NCBI GenBank assembly: GCA_003229345.1
Contig: QIDN01000250.1
Location: forward strand, 1 to 7,111
Reading direction: 5' to 3'
Source: Nitrospirota bacterium
GTDB taxonomy: Bacteria; Nitrospinota; Nitrospinia; Nitrospinales; Nitrospinaceae
Length of the DNA: 7,111 bases
Positions within the stretch are counted from its first letter, which is position 1. Every line of letters starts with the position of its first letter. The position numbers and the translations under genes are program-made. This document shows positions 4,800-7,111 of this stretch, piece by piece. The notes under the pieces were generated by a model. The model did no database searches. It was not told where the DNA came from and saw nothing but the letters and a program-made list of their open reading frames with translations.

Positions 4800-6032
4800 A
4801 TGAATAGGCAATTATTCAACACACTAGTGTTCTGTATAGTATTGGCAAGTTTGATGGGTTGCAGTCAAGAGAAACAAGCGTCTATGTCTACAGGGGGCTG
4901 TGTGTTTAAAAAAGCATGGCTAGAACCTCATGACTTACCCACTGAAGTTCCTGTCGACGAATCATTATGTGATTTTCATCAATTCGTTATGGAACATTTT
5001 GTTGCCGAAACCTATTGGGAATCGAGCTCAGAATTTTTGAATTGGATGCCCGTTTACGGTGTGTTTACCCCGGAAGGTAATGTCCAGGAAAATCCCACGC
5101 CCTGGGGAAAGCAGCCGGAGATATCCAAAGAGTTGTGCCCGGAGGCCGGCGGAACAATGGCTCCGGTTTTTTCCGATCTCGTTCACCAGGCGAGCAGAGG
5201 GGGTCCTGAATTAATAGACCAGGCAGGAAATTATGTTTTCTATGGCGTGCGGATGAACAAGACCCAGTACGACTACACCATCAAATGCGACCTGCAGGCG
5301 GATAAGACCTGCGCCAATAAAGAGGTAGATGGGACTCGTTATCCCAAGGGATCGGTCGAAACCAAAATCGGTTGGAAAATTTTGAACACCTCGGACGATC
5401 TATCCAAATATATTTCTGTCCCGGGATGGGTTAAAAATCCAGTAAGTGGAGCATGCACCGAAGAAACCCTTGGGATGGTCGGTTATCATTTGGTGATCGC
5501 TTCCAAAAGACACCCGGAGTTTATTTGGGGCACCTTCGAGCATGCAGACAACAATCCCGATTGCAACAAACGGGGAACTGCGCGCGACTGGTCTTTTTAC
5601 AACAAGGATTGCCCGGAATGCCCCATCAACACTTATGAAAAGGGAGAACCTACCCAGGTTTGTTTGCAACATCCGCAAGGCGGGGGATCCTCAGATGATA
5701 AACAGAATGAGAAGGACATCATATCGTTAAATGCTTCTTATCAAGAAGTACTCGGAGGCAGTAAGATGGGCAACTATAAATTCGTCGGGAGCCTGTGGAC
5801 CAAGGATGGCGTACCCCCCCACAGCGGCGAAAAAGTTCAAAAGGGATCGGTGTTGTTGGCCAATAGTGTGGCTGAGACCTATATTCAGGGCGACGCCAGC
5901 GGCGCTGGAACCAAAAACTGTTTTTTTTGCCACAGATATAACACTCCAGAAGAGGCTTTGAAGGTATCGCACATTACCGAGGTTCTTCAGAAAAAGAGTC
6001 CGACCCTGAGAGCAAAAATGAAAATTAAATAG
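4800..6032 (+). CDS. Cysteine-rich lipoprotein with C-terminal heme c motif, function unknown
   Basis: The product has 410 residues from ATG at 4800, chosen because GGGAGG ends four bases upstream and a lipoprotein signal follows at once: hydrophobic LVFCIVLASLMG, then C21 as lipidation site. The mature part has twelve further cysteines (34, 57, 113, 163, 171, 219, 255, 271, 274, 288, 374, 377). CFFCH at 374-378 is a c-type heme attachment site only 32 residues from the end, so a classical class I cytochrome c domain cannot follow it; the heme must belong to the preceding fold. Segments such as YGVRMNKTQYDYT (148-160), VETKIGWKIL (186-195), FIWGTFEHADN (241-251) and LLANSVAETYIQ (352-363) recall, from memory, an uncharacterised exported family ending in CxxCH. 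Cytochrome P460-type proteins also carry CxxCH near the C-terminus, but I see no firm link. Electron transfer or small-molecule redox in the envelope is inference. Confidence 0.85.
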   Translation: MNRQLFNTLVFCIVLASLMGCSQEKQASMSTGGCVFKKAWLEPHDLPTEVPVDESLCDFHQFVMEHFVAETYWESSSEFLNWMPVYGVFTPEGNVQENPTPWGKQPEISKELCPEAGGTMAPVFSDLVHQASRGGPELIDQAGNYVFYGVRMNKTQYDYTIKCDLQADKTCANKEVDGTRYPKGSVETKIGWKILNTSDDLSKYISVPGWVKNPVSGACTEETLGMVGYHLVIASKRHPEFIWGTFEHADNNPDCNKRGTARDWSFYNKDCPECPINTYEKGEPTQVCLQHPQGGGSSDDKQNEKDIISLNASYQEVLGGSKMGNYKFVGSLWTKDGVPPHSGEKVQKGSVLLANSVAETYIQGDASGAGTKNCFFCHRYNTPEEALKVSHITEVLQKKSPTLRAKMKIK

Positions 6033-6050
6033 ATCCCGATATGGCTCCCC

Positions 6051-6087
6051 AAACACAAAACCCCTCCCTTGAATCAAGGGAGGGGTT
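6051..6087 (-). terminator. Terminator of thiC, possibly shared with the convergent gene
   Basis: A perfect 14-bp inverted repeat (6059-6072 with 6074-6087; arms AACCCCTCCCTTGA and its complement) lies between two convergent stop codons. On the minus strand it is followed by a T-rich run (TTTTGTGTTT, 6060-6051), so it fits an intrinsic terminator 24 bases after the thiC stop. On the plus strand no T-tract follows, so termination of the heme lipoprotein mRNA there would be weaker, although the hairpin could still protect its 3' end. Confidence 0.85.
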
Positions 6088-6110
6088 CGTCGGGTCCCGC
6101 GTTGCGCTGG

Positions 6111-7111
<1,001 letters not shown>

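Overview
The window reads as an ordinary chromosomal stretch of a Gram-negative bacterium of medium G+C. Evidence for Gram-negative is a lipobox-bearing lipoprotein with a heme c motif (CxxCH) and a signal-anchored TPR protein. The tRNA gene does not encode its CCA end. I cannot name the phylum from sequence alone; a Nitrospinota-like or former 'deltaproteobacterial' lineage is a guess.

Positions 1-3614 hold a translation cluster, all on the minus strand: a good sigma70-type promoter (3587-3614), tRNA-Val(GAC), thrS, infC, rpmI, rplT and the start of pheS, which runs off the left edge. thrS-infC-rpmI-rplT-pheS is the classical bacterial order. Three details matter here. infC almost certainly starts at an AUC codon (1637), eight bases after a strong Shine-Dalgarno sequence, which fits the known autoregulation of IF3. 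A strong intrinsic terminator or attenuator lies between rplT and pheS. ThrRS lacks the N-terminal TGS domain but keeps the editing and catalytic domains.

Positions 3615-4799 hold a non-coding stretch with a nested inverted repeat (3751-3845), a minus-strand gene for a small membrane-anchored TPR protein (3878-4447), and an AT-rich divergent intergenic region with weak promoter-like sequences for both flanking genes.

Positions 4800-6032 carry, on the plus strand, a 410-residue cysteine-rich lipoprotein with a single CFFCH heme-binding motif only 33 residues from its C-terminus. Its function is unknown, and it is the least explained gene here. It converges on thiC (minus strand, from 6111 off the right edge), the thiamine-pyrimidine synthase. 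A perfect 14-bp inverted repeat between them is a terminator for thiC and possibly for both genes.

I found no mobile element, CRISPR array or defence system. Most of the window is conserved housekeeping. The points worth follow-up are the AUC start, the rplT-pheS attenuator region, the dispersed-type inverted repeat and the heme lipoprotein.
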